Translations under genes and position numbers: made by a program
The notes under the pieces: model-generated
Seen by the model: only the letters and a program-made list of their open reading frames with translations
Database searches by the model: none
Told to the model about the DNA's origin: nothing
Shown here: one piece after another, positions 8,045-16,832 of the stretch
Layout of the letters: each line of letters begins with the position of its first letter
Numbering within the stretch: position 1 is the first letter of the stretch
Origin: Actinomycetota bacterium
GTDB taxonomy: Bacteria; Actinomycetota; Actinomycetes; Mycobacteriales; SCTD01
Assembly (NCBI GenBank): GCA_019348355.1
Contig: JAHWJP010000004.1
Location: 1-58,225 of the forward strand
DNA: 58,225 nucleotides
Reading direction: 5' to 3'

Positions 8045-9586
8045 GTGCAGACCTTCCTGCCCTACCCCGACCTGCGGGCCAGCTGCCTCATGCTGGACGA
8101 CCGGCGCCTGGGCAAGCAGCGGGTGGAGACCTTCCAGATCCTGCGCGCGCTGACCTGGCCGGACTACGCCTGGAAGAACCACCCGGCCGTACGCATGTGG
8201 CGCGGCTTCGTGCCGGCGTTGGTCGGCTACGGGCTGGAGAACTGCCGGGAGTGGACCCGGCGCGGTTACGCCGACACTGTGGCGCCACAGCTGCTCGGCT
8301 GGTCCGGCGGGACCGAGCCGGTCGACCCGCCGCTGCCACAGTGGTTCGGGCTGGAGGCGCTGCACCTGTCGCACCGGTCCGCGCTGCTGCGCAAGGACCC
8401 GGACTGGTACGGGCCGCTGTTCGCTTCGCTCGGCGAGCCCGACCTGCCCGCTGATCTGCCCTATCTGTGGCCGCCGGCAGCCTTCCCCCGATGGCCGGTG
8501 CGCGGCGGCCTGGGGGCGCGGGCTGTTCCGGATGCCCTGCGGGTGCTGGGGTTCGACGCTGCACGCCGTGGACAGGCCGAGGTGGCGCGGGCGGCCGCCG
8601 ACGGCAGGGACGTGCTGCTCGTCGCCCGTCCGGGCACCGGCGGGTCGGCCGCCGGGCTGCTCGCCGGTCTGGTCACCGCGGGTCGCACGCTGTGGGTCAG
8701 CCCGATGCTGGGTCCGCGTGCAGCGGCGGTGCCGCCGGTGCCGTTGCCGAAGCCGCGCCCGGTTGCGCCGACCACGCCCGGCGTCCCGCCATTGGCCCGC
8801 CCGCCAGGACCGGCTGAACTCGCAGCCATGCGGGCGGAGAGCGAGCCGGCAGAGTTCCTGTTCGTGGCGGCTGACACGCTCGCGACGTTCCAGCCGCCCT
8901 CCGGTCCGGTCGGACTGGTCGTCGTCGACCGGGCGCACGAGGTGGCGAAGGACGACGCCGCCAGGCTGCGGACGCTTCGAGCGGACCTCGGCGGGCCGCC
9001 GCTGCTGCTCGTCACCGACCGGGCCGACCCGGGGGAACGGGCCGTGCTCTTCGACCGGTTCGGGTTGCGTGACCCGGTGCACGCGGGCGGCGGATGGGAT
9101 CCTGGGGGTGTCCTCGACGCGGTGTCGGTCACCAGTGCTCGCGCCCGGCGCACCGCCGGGATCCGGCTGGTCGGCGAGCATCGCCCGGCCGTGGTGGTCG
9201 CGCCGTCGCGGGAGCGCGCCGAGCGGCTCGCCGCCGGGCTTCACGCAGCCGGTCTGCGGGCCGCATGCTGGGCGCCGCCGCCGATGCGTCCCACCCGGGC
9301 CGCCGCCGCGCTCGCGGCCTGGCGGGCTCGCCGGCTCGACGCCCTCGTGATGCCCGCCGGAGCGCTGCCGCCGCTGGGCCGGCGCGGACCGGCACTGCTG
9401 CTCGGTGACGAGCCGGCGTCGCTCGACGACTGGCGGAATCTCGTCGCTGCGGTCGGCGCCGACCGGTCGGTACTGGTCGCCGGCCCGGGCGCTCCTCCGG
9501 AGGTCGCCGGCTACGCCGCAGCCGGCGACGACGCGCGCGCTCGGCTGCTCGACCACTTCGGCGAGCCCTCGCCGCGTACACCCTGA
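8045..9586 (+). CDS. Pyrimidine-dimer glycosylase-like domain fused to a degenerate RecQ-like helicase core
   Basis: A 513-residue protein of two parts. Residues 1-165 (MQTFLPYPDLRASCLMLDDR, LGKQRVETFQILRAL, NHPAVRMWRG) resemble the MSMEG_6728-type family, which I associate with pyrimidine dimer DNA glycosylases. Residues 170-500 follow the RecQ order: GRDVLLVARPGTGGS where Walker A belongs (195-201), TLWVSPM, FLFVAADTL, VVVDRAHEV at the DEAH position (D295-H298), LLVTDRAD, RFGLRDPV, then a second RecA-like fold (PAVVVAPSRERAERLA). The Walker A lysine is missing, DEAH reads DRAH, and no arginine-finger motif, zinc, winged-helix or HRDC domain is seen, so ATPase activity is doubtful. The GTG start directly abuts the SPFH stop, indicating coupling. 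A DNA damage role is inferred. Confidence 0.7.
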   Translation: MQTFLPYPDLRASCLMLDDRRLGKQRVETFQILRALTWPDYAWKNHPAVRMWRGFVPALVGYGLENCREWTRRGYADTVAPQLLGWSGGTEPVDPPLPQWFGLEALHLSHRSALLRKDPDWYGPLFASLGEPDLPADLPYLWPPAAFPRWPVRGGLGARAVPDALRVLGFDAARRGQAEVARAAADGRDVLLVARPGTGGSAAGLLAGLVTAGRTLWVSPMLGPRAAAVPPVPLPKPRPVAPTTPGVPPLARPPGPAELAAMRAESEPAEFLFVAADTLATFQPPSGPVGLVVVDRAHEVAKDDAARLRTLRADLGGPPLLLVTDRADPGERAVLFDRFGLRDPVHAGGGWDPGGVLDAVSVTSARARRTAGIRLVGEHRPAVVVAPSRERAERLAAGLHAAGLRAACWAPPPMRPTRAAAALAAWRARRLDALVMPAGALPPLGRRGPALLLGDEPASLDDWRNLVAAVGADRSVLVAGPGAPPEVAGYAAAGDDARARLLDHFGEPSPRTP

Positions 9587-9658
9587 TCCTCGGGTGATCA
9601 ACGCCGCACTTCCGGCGGTTTGCCTCGGGCGAAACCGCCCCAAGTCCGGCGTCGATCA
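9584..9658. terminator. Long imperfect palindrome between convergent genes (bidirectional terminator)
   Basis: TGATCAACGCCG from 9595 and GGCGGTTT pair with AAACCGCC and CGGCGTCGATCA ending at 9658, giving a stem of roughly 30 bp with a few mismatches around a short loop near TCGG. It fills the gap between the fusion gene stop and the lipid kinase stop. Its left flank shares a core with the element at 38735. Confidence 0.6.
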
Positions 9659-10564
9659 GCGGGGCGAAGGTGGGGTGGTGATGTCGGGCAGGACCACGCG
9701 GACGGCGCCGGGGCGTACGGTGACGGTGCAGGGCAGCGTCCCCACCGGGTCGCCGTCGGCGAAGACCCGAAAGGGCCGGTCCGCGGCCAGCTCGACGATC
9801 CGCCCGCGCTGCACGGTGACCGAGGGGTCCTCGACGTGGGTGCCGCGGAACACCTTGGGCAGCGACCTCGCGAAGCGCAGCCGGCCGGTCGCTGCGGTGC
9901 TGACGACGTCGAGCGAGCCGTCCTCCATGCTGGCGTCGGGCGCGAGCCGCATGCCGCTGCCGTAGACCCCGGAGTTGGCCACCGCGACCGCCCAGCCACG
10001 CACCTCGAGCGGCGCACCGTCGACGATGCAGGAGAACTGCGCGGGCCGCCAGCCGGCGATGGCGGCGAAAGAGCTGACCAGGTAGACCAGCTGGCCCAGT
10101 GGCAGCCGGCTCCGAAGGACCCGCTCCTGCACCTCGCTGTCGAAGCCGATCGAGGCGATGCCGAGGAAGGGCGCCTCGCCCGTGGCGCTGGTGACGATCC
10201 CGAGGTCGAGCGCCCGGACCTGCCCGCCGGACAGCAGCGCGCAGGCCTGATCAAGATCGGCCGGGATGCCGGCTGCGCGGCAGAAGTCGTTGCCCCGGCC
10301 GCCGGGCAGGGCGGCCATGACCCCGCCGGTGGCCGCGACGATCCCGGCGACGCGCCCGACGATGCCGTCGCCGCCCATGGCAACGACGATCCGGTCGTCG
10401 GCGACGGCGGCTGCGGTCAGCTCGTCGGCGTGCTCCAGCGAGCGGGTGGGTGTGACCACCAGGTCGTGCCCGGCCGAGCGGAGTGACGCCTCGGTGGCCG
10501 GCAGCTGGGCGCCGGCGCGACCTCCGCCGGCGGAGGGGTTGACGACGAGCTGAAGCCTGCGCAA
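9656..10564 (-). CDS. Diacylglycerol/lipid kinase family protein
   Basis: About 302 residues of the DAGK catalytic family, which phosphorylates diacylglycerol or a related lipid with ATP at the membrane face. It starts LRRLQLVVNPSAGGG, then MGGDGIVGRVAGI (the GGDG loop) and LPGGRGNDFCRAAGIP (the second nucleotide loop). The canonical T-N-E after GGDG is replaced, as in a known actinobacterial variant. TTG at 10564 follows AAGGGGGAG and puts the first strand at the N-terminus; GTG at 10606 is an alternative that adds 14 residues and would lie inside the tetR operator. Divergent from tetR and glpD, which hints at glycerolipid metabolism. Confidence 0.82.
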   Translation of the reverse strand: MRRLQLVVNPSAGGGRAGAQLPATEASLRSAGHDLVVTPTRSLEHADELTAAAVADDRIVVAMGGDGIVGRVAGIVAATGGVMAALPGGRGNDFCRAAGIPADLDQACALLSGGQVRALDLGIVTSATGEAPFLGIASIGFDSEVQERVLRSRLPLGQLVYLVSSFAAIAGWRPAQFSCIVDGAPLEVRGWAVAVANSGVYGSGMRLAPDASMEDGSLDVVSTAATGRLRFARSLPKVFRGTHVEDPSVTVQRGRIVELAADRPFRVFADGDPVGTLPCTVTVRPGAVRVVLPDITTPPSPR

Positions 10565-10593
10565 ACGCTCCCCCTTCGGGCCGGGACCTGACG

Positions 10594-10599
10594 TACAGT
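10594..10599 (+). promoter_or_regulatory. -10 element TACAGT for tetR-glpD
   Basis: TACAGT is followed by 7 bases and the ATG at 10607, consistent with a leaderless transcript. Confidence 0.55.
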
Positions 10600-10624
10600 G
10601 TGACACATGACGTCACAACGTCAC
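10599..10624. promoter_or_regulatory. Probable TetR operator dyad over the tetR start
   Basis: TGTGAC at 10599-10604 and GTCACA at 10612-10617 form an inverted repeat with the perfect palindrome TGACGTCA (10608-10615) between and overlapping. A further GTCAC half follows at 10620-10624. It overlaps the predicted start point, fitting autorepression. Binding is inferred. Confidence 0.55.
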
Positions 10625-11185
10625 ATGGAGGATCCGCTGCTGACGGCTGCGCGTGCCTGCATCCTGGAGGTCGGCCTGCGCCGGACCACCCTCGCCGATG
10701 TCGCCCGCCGCGCCGGCGTGAGCCGGATGACGGTCTACCGGCAGTACGGCGACCTGTCGGCCATCGTCGCCGCGCTGCTCACCGCCGAGCTGCTCGGCCT
10801 GCTCGACGAGGCGCGCGAGCAGGTGTCGGCGCTGCCCACGGCCCGCGAGCGACTGGTCAGCGCCGGCGTGCGCGTTGTCGAACAGCTGGCCGTGCACCCG
10901 CTGTGGTGCAAGGTCCTCGACCTCGATCCCGAGTTGTTGCTGCCGCTCGTGGTCGACCGCTTCGGCTCCTCCCAGCGCGCCGCGGTGGACCAGGTGGCCG
11001 AGCAGGTCGAGCTCGGCCAGCGGGACGGCTCGATCCGCGACGGCGACCCGCAGCTGTTGGCCACCTGCCTGCTGCTCACCGCGCAATCCTTTGTCTTCTC
11101 CGCGCGGGTCATCGCCGCCGAGCACAAGAGCGAGCAGACCGGTCCGGAGTTGCGCCGGCTGCTCGAGGGATACCTGCGCCCATGA
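10607..11185 (+). CDS. TetR/AcrR-family transcriptional regulator
   Basis: A 192-residue repressor. The N-terminal helix-turn-helix spans residues 12-56 (RTTLADVARRAGVSRMTVYRQYG), followed by a helical ligand-binding domain with a conserved C-terminal region. ATG at 10607 is 7 bases past the -10; ATG at 10625 in the same frame is an alternative. Its stop overlaps the glpD start (ATGA), so the two are co-transcribed, and the operator-like palindrome over its own start suggests autoregulation. The likely targets are itself with glpD and perhaps the divergent lipid kinase. The ligand is unknown. Confidence 0.88.
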   Translation: MTSQRHMEDPLLTAARACILEVGLRRTTLADVARRAGVSRMTVYRQYGDLSAIVAALLTAELLGLLDEAREQVSALPTARERLVSAGVRVVEQLAVHPLWCKVLDLDPELLLPLVVDRFGSSQRAAVDQVAEQVELGQRDGSIRDGDPQLLATCLLLTAQSFVFSARVIAAEHKSEQTGPELRRLLEGYLRP

Positions 11186-12696
11186 CCGGGCCGCACCTGA
11201 CGGCCGAGCGCCGGGCCCGCGACTTCGACCGGCTGGCCGGCGAAACCGTCGATGTGCTCGTGATCGGCGGTGGCGTCACGGGCTGCGGGGTGGCTCTCGA
11301 CGCAGCCTCGCGCGGCCTGTCGGTCGCGCTCGTCGAGCGGGCGGACCTGGCGCACGGCACGAGCCGCTGGTCGAGCAAGCTGGTGCACGGCGGGTTGCGC
11401 TACCTCGCCACGGGTGATGTCGGGCTGGCGCTGGACAGCGCGCGCGAGCGGGGCGTGCTGATGACCACGACCGCCCCCCACCTGGTCCGGCCGTTGCCGA
11501 TGGTGCTGCCGCTGGGTCGTGACATCGGGCGCCGCGAGGCGGCGCTGTTCGACGCCGGGCAGCGGGTCGCGGGCGGGCTGCGCCGCATCGCGCACACCTC
11601 CCGGGCAACCCTTCCCGCTCCACGCCGGCTCGGCGCGCCGGAGACCGTCCGGCTGCTTCCGGCCGTGCGCCGGGACGGTCTGCGGGGTGGGCTGCTCAAC
11701 TGGGACGGTCAGCTCGAGGACGACGCGCGGCTCGTCGTCGCGCTGGCGCGTACCGCCGCTTCTTACGGCGCGCGGATCGTCACCTACGCCGGCGTCCTGT
11801 CTGCCGACGGCACCGGGGCGCTCGTGCGCGACGAGCGGACGGGGGCGACCCTGCGGGTGTCCGCGCGCGCGGTCGTCAACGCGACCGGCGCGTGGGCCGA
11901 CGAGCTCGCGCCGCAGACCCGGCTGCGCCCCAGCAAGGGCGTGCACATCGTGCTTCCCGCCGTGCGGCTCGGACACCCGGCTGCCGCGCTGACCGTGCCG
12001 GTGCCCGGGCAGTCCAACCGCTACGTCTTCGCCCTGCCGCACGGGGACGGCATCGTGCACGTCGGGCTCACCGACGACCCGCTCGACGGCCCGCTGCCGG
12101 ATGTGCCGCGGGTGCACGAGCACGAGATCGGCTTCCTGCTCGACACGTTGTCGCGTGGGCTCGAGGTGCCGCTCGACCGGGCCGATGTGATGGGCTCGTT
12201 CGCCGGCGTCCGACCACTGCTGGCCGGCGTGCAGGGCCGGACGGCTGACCTGTCTCGCCGGCACGCTGTCGTGCGAGGGGAGGACGGGATGTGGACGGTG
12301 CTCGGCGGCAAGCTGACGACCTACCGGCGGATGGCGCAGGACGCCGTCGACCACCTCACGGACCGGCCGTGCTGGACGACCCGGCTGCCGCTCGTCGGCG
12401 CGGTCGGTCCGCACCGCCCGGCTCCGGCGCGTCTTTCCAGGCGGTACGGCGCGGAGGCCGCCGACGTGGCGGCACTCGCCGCGCGCGACCCGCGCCTGCT
12501 CGAGCCGGTCGCGCCAGGAGTGCCGGTGCTGGGCGTCGAGCTGGCCTGGGGGGTATGTGCAGAGGGCGCGCTGACCGCGGGGGACCTGCTGGAGCGGCGC
12601 ACCAGGCTGTCGCTCGTCGACGCCTGGCACGAGGCCGCCGGGCCGGCTGCGCATCGTGCCATCGCGCAGCCGGCCGGGAGGGTCAGCCGATCGTGA
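11182..12696 (+). CDS. glpD: Glycerol-3-phosphate dehydrogenase (FAD-dependent)
   Basis: A 504-residue membrane-associated flavoenzyme that oxidises glycerol 3-phosphate to dihydroxyacetone phosphate and passes electrons to the quinone pool. The FAD fold is at residues 20-45 (VLVIGGGVTGCGVALDAA), followed by GTSRWSSKLVHGGLRYL, a GlpD hallmark, VNATGAWAD, and GGKLTTYRRMA near residue 375. The C-terminal helical domain is present. ATG at 11182 overlaps the tetR stop. The 3' end overlaps the convergent 5'-nucleotidase gene by 14 bp. Control by the adjacent TetR protein is likely but inferred. Confidence 0.9.
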   Translation: MTGPHLTAERRARDFDRLAGETVDVLVIGGGVTGCGVALDAASRGLSVALVERADLAHGTSRWSSKLVHGGLRYLATGDVGLALDSARERGVLMTTTAPHLVRPLPMVLPLGRDIGRREAALFDAGQRVAGGLRRIAHTSRATLPAPRRLGAPETVRLLPAVRRDGLRGGLLNWDGQLEDDARLVVALARTAASYGARIVTYAGVLSADGTGALVRDERTGATLRVSARAVVNATGAWADELAPQTRLRPSKGVHIVLPAVRLGHPAAALTVPVPGQSNRYVFALPHGDGIVHVGLTDDPLDGPLPDVPRVHEHEIGFLLDTLSRGLEVPLDRADVMGSFAGVRPLLAGVQGRTADLSRRHAVVRGEDGMWTVLGGKLTTYRRMAQDAVDHLTDRPCWTTRLPLVGAVGPHRPAPARLSRRYGAEAADVAALAARDPRLLEPVAPGVPVLGVELAWGVCAEGALTAGDLLERRTRLSLVDAWHEAAGPAAHRAIAQPAGRVSRS

Positions 12697-14290
12697 GCCG
12701 GCCCTCGACCTGCGGGTCGACCGGGGAGTTGGCCGCCAGGTAGCGGACGACCGTGTCGACGAGGTTGATGCCGGTGTCGACGGTGTTGCTGCCCTTCGTG
12801 AGGGTGGTGAACTGGTCGCCGCCTGCGGCCATGAAGTTGTTCGTCGCGATCCGATAGGTCGCGGCGGGGTCGATCGGCGAGCCGTCCGGCAGGATCACCG
12901 AGGTGACCCGGCTCCCGAACGGCGCGTCGGCGTCGAACGACCAGCTCAGACCGGAGACCTGGACGACGCCGAAGCGGCTGGCCGCTCCCTCCTCCAGCAC
13001 CTGCCGCACCTGGGCCCCGGTGAGGTCCATGGTGACCAGTGTGTTGTTGAAAGGCAGGACCGCGTAGACCTCCTCCAGCGTGATCGGGCCGGCGTCGATG
13101 TCGGCTCGCAGCCCCCCGGCGTTGGCGAATGCGAAGTCCACGCCGTCCAGATGGGTACGCATGGCGTCGCTGACGAAGTTGCCCATCTCCGACTCGGCGT
13201 CACGGGTTCGGGTGATGGCGGTCGTCGTCGTACCGACCGTCTTTCCCAGCTCCGCCCCCAGCGCAGCGCGGTAGCGGTCGACGATGGCCTGGACCTCCGG
13301 GTCAGGCGTCACACCCGCCACGAGCGTCCGGTCGAGCTCGGTGACGACGTCCACCACGTCCTTCGTCGCCCGGTCGACCGTGAGCGTCACGTCCGCGTAG
13401 CCGCGGGTGTTGCCCAAGGGCTGCACCACCGGGATGCCGTTGATGGTGGTGTCGAACTCCGTCGGGATGTGACCGCCCAGCACCAGGTCGACTTCACCGG
13501 ACAGCTGCGAGACCAGCTCGGCCAGCGCACCCTCACCCGGGGCGGTCAGGCCCTGGTGCGCCACCACCACGATCGTCTCGACCTTCTGTGCCCGGAGCTC
13601 CTCCACGGCGTCGTTGACCGCGTCAGCGCTCTCGGCCAGGTCGAGGAAGCGCAAGCCCTCGGTAGCGGACGGCAGCGTCACCGCCTTGGTGTCAGGGTTG
13701 GCGACACCGATCACGCCCACCTGAACTCCTTGCAGTTTCTCGATGACGTACGGCTCGATGCCTTCCGGCGCGGTTCCTGCCGACTCGTCGACGATGTTCG
13801 CGGCAAGGAACGGGAAGTCCGCCTGGGCGATCCGGTCGTTCAACGTCCCCTGGCCGTAGTCGAACTCGTGGTTGCCCACTGCGGCCGCGTCGACGCCGAT
13901 GGTGTTGAAGACCTCGACGGTGGACTCGCCTTCGAAGAACGAGGAGATCACCGGTCCCTGCATGAAGTCACCGGAGTCCAGGATCAGCGTCCGTGGGTTC
14001 TCGGCCTCCTCCTGCTTCAGGTATGTCGCGAGCACTCCCGCCCCGCCGGCGAGCGGTCCGCCACGCGTGACGGCGAGCGGGTCGAGCTGCCCGTGTGTCT
14101 CGTTCAGGCCGAGGATCTGGATGTCGACGGTCCGCTGGGGCTGCGGCTCGGCTTGGGCCGCCCGGGGCGGTGAACCGGCTTGCTTCTGGTGCGCCGCGGC
14201 GGTGCCTGGGACGGCGGTGAGGGTGAGCGCGCCGACGGCCGCGACGGCCATGCCGCGCGCCCAGGACCGGGAAGTGCAGAGTCGTGCCAC
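12683..14290 (-). CDS. Exported bifunctional metallophosphatase/5'-nucleotidase (UshA family)
   Basis: A 535-residue secreted enzyme. A signal peptide with an RSWARG start, hydrophobic core and GTAAA cleavage region occupies residues 1-33. The metallophosphoesterase domain follows with LDSGDFMQG, VGNHEFDYG, VVVAHQG and LGGHIP, then the C-terminal nucleotide-binding 5_nucleotid_C domain (about 330-500; NAGGLRADI, LPFNNTLV, NNFMAAGGD). The first metal site usually reads N-D-x-H-G but here reads LNETHGQ, a Glu in place of the metal-ligand Asp. GTG at 14290 follows AGGAGG with a 5-base spacer. It likely hydrolyses nucleotides or cyclic nucleotides outside the cell for phosphate and nucleoside recovery. 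Confidence 0.88.
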   Translation of the reverse strand: MARLCTSRSWARGMAVAAVGALTLTAVPGTAAAHQKQAGSPPRAAQAEPQPQRTVDIQILGLNETHGQLDPLAVTRGGPLAGGAGVLATYLKQEEAENPRTLILDSGDFMQGPVISSFFEGESTVEVFNTIGVDAAAVGNHEFDYGQGTLNDRIAQADFPFLAANIVDESAGTAPEGIEPYVIEKLQGVQVGVIGVANPDTKAVTLPSATEGLRFLDLAESADAVNDAVEELRAQKVETIVVVAHQGLTAPGEGALAELVSQLSGEVDLVLGGHIPTEFDTTINGIPVVQPLGNTRGYADVTLTVDRATKDVVDVVTELDRTLVAGVTPDPEVQAIVDRYRAALGAELGKTVGTTTTAITRTRDAESEMGNFVSDAMRTHLDGVDFAFANAGGLRADIDAGPITLEEVYAVLPFNNTLVTMDLTGAQVRQVLEEGAASRFGVVQVSGLSWSFDADAPFGSRVTSVILPDGSPIDPAATYRIATNNFMAAGGDQFTTLTKGSNTVDTGINLVDTVVRYLAANSPVDPQVEGRLTIG

Positions 14291-14405
14291 AGGGGCCTCC
14301 TGCTCGAAAGGGTGAGGGACGCGTCCAAACTGACGAGCCGGGGTGTCTCGGCGGTGAACGGCCGGTGACCGGACGGCGTGACCTTGGAGCCGTTTCGGCG
14401 CCGTC

Positions 14406-14411
14406 TAGCGT
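14406..14411 (+). promoter_or_regulatory. -10 element TAGCGT
   Basis: TAGCGT is followed by 7 bases and the GTG at 14419. The same GTCTAGCGTGCCG string precedes the response regulator at 17798. Confidence 0.6.
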
Positions 14412-14418
14412 GCCGGGG

Positions 14419-14814
14419 GTGGCGCAGGACCGTGAGCGAGGACAGCGACGCGACCTCGTGCCGCCCGGCTGGCCCGCGGCGGTGCTGCCGCCGCAGGTCC
14501 CCGACTGGGAGCGCAGCGCGGTCGGCTGGCTGTTCGACCTGTGCCCGGCGGATTACCGGGCCCACGAGGTGCTGCGCCGCCACCCGGTCGTGCTCGCCCG
14601 CTTCGCCGCCGGCCACGTCGAGAGCGCGGTCGAGGCCGCCCGGCAGGGCATCCGCACCGCCCGGGCCGAACTCTCGGGGCTCGTGCCGGTGGAGGCGGTG
14701 GAGGCCGCGCTCGCGGCGTACGACCGCGAGGGCCGGCGGCTGGTCCTGCTCGGTCGGGAGGTTGCCCTCGTCGACGCGGCACTGCGGGGCGAGCGGCACG
14801 TACCGCGCCTGTGA
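14419..14814 (+). CDS. Uncharacterised 131-residue protein upstream of dxs
   Basis: A soluble, helix-rich protein ([53 protein letters not shown] end) with no motif I can assign. The reading frame has normal third-position GC bias for this genome and is preceded by a clear -10 element at the leaderless distance, so it is very likely a real gene. GTG at 14410 in the same frame is an alternative start. It lies 86 bp before dxs on the same strand. Similar small genes beside dxs occur in actinobacteria, which suggests conservation, but the function is unknown. Confidence 0.7.
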   Translation: MAQDRERGQRRDLVPPGWPAAVLPPQVPDWERSAVGWLFDLCPADYRAHEVLRRHPVVLARFAAGHVESAVEAARQGIRTARAELSGLVPVEAVEAALAAYDREGRRLVLLGREVALVDAALRGERHVPRL

Positions 14815-14837
14815 TCCGTTGGGTCTGTGATCCGTTG
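14809..14837. repeat. Two 13-bp direct repeats before dxs
   Basis: CTGTGATCCGTTG occurs at 14809-14821 and 14825-14837, a 16-bp period. The second copy overlaps a possible -35 (TTGTCT, 14835-14840). Confidence 0.6.
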
Positions 14838-14862
14838 TCTGGGGGCCCGCCGCATCTAGACT
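14835..14862 (+). promoter_or_regulatory. Probable dxs promoter
   Basis: TTGTCT at 14835-14840, 16 bp, then TAGACT at 14857-14862. It would give a leader of about 30 nt with GAGGAAG and GAAGGA before the GTG at 14901. Confidence 0.45.
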
Positions 14863-14900
14863 CGGGCAGTCAGACCCGGCCGAGAGGAAGCGAAGGACGC

Positions 14901-16829
14901 GTGAGCCTGCTCGACGACGTGCACGGTCCCGCCGACCTCAAGCGCCTCACCCCCGCGCAGCTGCCGCTGCTGGCGGCGGAGGTGCGTGACGTCATGGTCG
15001 ACACGGTCTCGCGCACCGGCGGCCACCTTGGCCCCAGCCTCGGTGTCGTCGAGCTGACGATGGCCCTGCACCGGGTCTTCGACTCGCCGCGGGACAAGGT
15101 GCTGTGGGACACCGGACATCAGGCGTACGTACACAAGCTGCTGACCGGCCGGCGGGCGGCCTTCGAGACGCTGCGCAAGCAGGGTGGCCTGTCGGGCTAC
15201 CCGAGCCGGGCCGAGTCCGAGCACGACCTGGTCGAGAACAGCCACGCCTCCACCGCACTGTCCTACGCCGACGGGCTCGCCAAGGCCTACCGGCTGCGCG
15301 GCGAGCGGCGGCACGTCGTCGCGGTCGTGGGTGACGGCGCGCTCACCGGCGGCATGTGTTGGGAGGCGCTGAACAACATCGCCGCCACGCCCAACCCGAT
15401 CGTCATCGTCGTCAACGACAACGGCCGGTCCTACTCGCCGACCATCGGTGGGCTCGCCGACCACCTCGCGACGCTGCGGATGACGCAGGGCTACGAGCGG
15501 GCGCTCGACACCATCAAGACGACGCTGGCCCGCACACCCGTCGTCGGGACGCCGGTCTACACGGCGCTGCACGGCCTCAAGCGCGGGATCAAGGACCTGC
15601 TGCAGCCACAGGTGCTGTTCGAGGACCTGGGCCTGAAGTACGTCGGCCCGATCAACGGCCACGACATCGGCGCGATGGAGGCAGCCCTGCGGCGAGCCAA
15701 GGCCTTCGGCGGTCCGGTCATCGTGCATGCCGTCACCGTCAAGGGGTTCGGCTACCAGCCGGCGGTGGACGACGAGGCCGACTGCCTGCACAGCGTCGCG
15801 CCGGTCACCGACCCGCTCACCGGCAAGCCGATCAACGTCAGCGCCCGCGGGTGGACCGGCGTGTTCGGGCAGGAGCTGCTCGCGATCGGCGCGGAGCGCC
15901 CCGACGTGGTCGCGATCACCGCGGCGATGCTCCAGCCGGTCGGGCTGCGGGCGTTCTCCGAGGCCTACCCCGACCGCACCTTCGACGTCGGGATCGCCGA
16001 GCAGCACGCCGTGACGAGCGCCGCCGGGCTCGCGATGGGTGGCCTGCACCCCGTCGTCTGCCTCTATGCGACGTTCCTCAACCGGGCCTTCGACCAGACG
16101 CTGATGGATGTCGCGTTGCACCGGCTGCCGGTGACGTTCGTGCTCGACCGGGCCGGCGTGACCGGGGAGGACGGCGCCAGCCACAACGGCATGTGGGACC
16201 TGTCGCTGCTCCAGCTCGTCCCCGGCATCCGGCTCGCGGCGCCCCGGGACGCCGCGACCCTGCGTGCGGAGCTGCGCGAGGCGCTCGCGGTGACGGACGG
16301 GCCGACGGCGGTGCGCTTCCCGAGAGGCGCTGTGGGGCCGGACATCCCAGCTGTCGAACGGCTCGGGGTGGTGGACGTGCTGCGGCGAGCCCCCGGCGAC
16401 GACGTGCTGCTCGTCGCTGTCGGCGCCTTCGCGGGGCTGGGGCTCGAGGTGGCCGAGCGCGCCGCCGACCAGGGCATCGGGGTCACCGTCGTCGACCCGC
16501 GCTGGGTCACCCCGGTGCCGCCCGAGCTGATCGAGCTGGCCCGCGACTACCGGCTGGTGTTCACCGTGGAGGACAACGGGCGGGTCGGGGGCGTCGGCGC
16601 GCTGGTCAGCCAGGCGCTGCGTGACGCCGACATCGACGTGCCAGCGCGCGACATCGGCATCCCGCAGCGGTTCCTCGATCACGCGAGCCGCGCGCAGACC
16701 CTCGCCGACGTCGGCCTGACCGCCCAGGAGGTGGCGCGCCGGCTCGTCGAGACCGTCGCGCGGCAGGGCGGCGAGCTCGCGGCCAAGGTCGACGCGGACC
16801 GCCAGGACGGCCCGCAGGCGCAGCGCTAG
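14901..16829 (+). CDS. dxs: 1-deoxy-D-xylulose-5-phosphate synthase
   Basis: A 642-residue thiamine-diphosphate enzyme joining pyruvate and glyceraldehyde 3-phosphate, the entry step of the MEP route to isoprenoids. The N-terminal domain has [17 protein letters not shown] and the TPP motif [19 protein letters not shown]; the middle domain has [17 protein letters not shown] with the catalytic Glu, then [18 protein letters not shown]; a C-terminal transketolase domain closes it. GTG at 14901 fits the family N-terminus ([15 protein letters not shown]) and has a purine-rich site upstream. A long in-frame extension upstream is rejected. Its neighbours dxs-rnd-DUF3000-hemE occur in this order in other actinobacteria. 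Confidence 0.97.
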   Translation: MSLLDDVHGPADLKRLTPAQLPLLAAEVRDVMVDTVSRTGGHLGPSLGVVELTMALHRVFDSPRDKVLWDTGHQAYVHKLLTGRRAAFETLRKQGGLSGYPSRAESEHDLVENSHASTALSYADGLAKAYRLRGERRHVVAVVGDGALTGGMCWEALNNIAATPNPIVIVVNDNGRSYSPTIGGLADHLATLRMTQGYERALDTIKTTLARTPVVGTPVYTALHGLKRGIKDLLQPQVLFEDLGLKYVGPINGHDIGAMEAALRRAKAFGGPVIVHAVTVKGFGYQPAVDDEADCLHSVAPVTDPLTGKPINVSARGWTGVFGQELLAIGAERPDVVAITAAMLQPVGLRAFSEAYPDRTFDVGIAEQHAVTSAAGLAMGGLHPVVCLYATFLNRAFDQTLMDVALHRLPVTFVLDRAGVTGEDGASHNGMWDLSLLQLVPGIRLAAPRDAATLRAELREALAVTDGPTAVRFPRGAVGPDIPAVERLGVVDVLRRAPGDDVLLVAVGAFAGLGLEVAERAADQGIGVTVVDPRWVTPVPPELIELARDYRLVFTVEDNGRVGGVGALVSQALRDADIDVPARDIGIPQRFLDHASRAQTLADVGLTAQEVARRLVETVARQGGELAAKVDADRQDGPQAQR

Positions 16830-16832
16830 GTC

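Noticed and set aside
8045..9586. Active RecQ helicase
   Set aside because: Missing Walker A Lys, altered DEAH and no arginine finger or RQC/HRDC domains make activity unlikely.
6971..9643. 890-residue minus-strand frame
   Set aside because: It is antisense to the SPFH and glycosylase/RecQ-like genes, is rich in Arg, Gln and His as expected for a shadow of GC-rich coding DNA, and has no family pattern.
14541..14900. N-terminal extension of dxs from an upstream start
   Set aside because: The extension overlaps the 131-residue gene in another frame, carries no conserved sequence, and the family start is at 14901.
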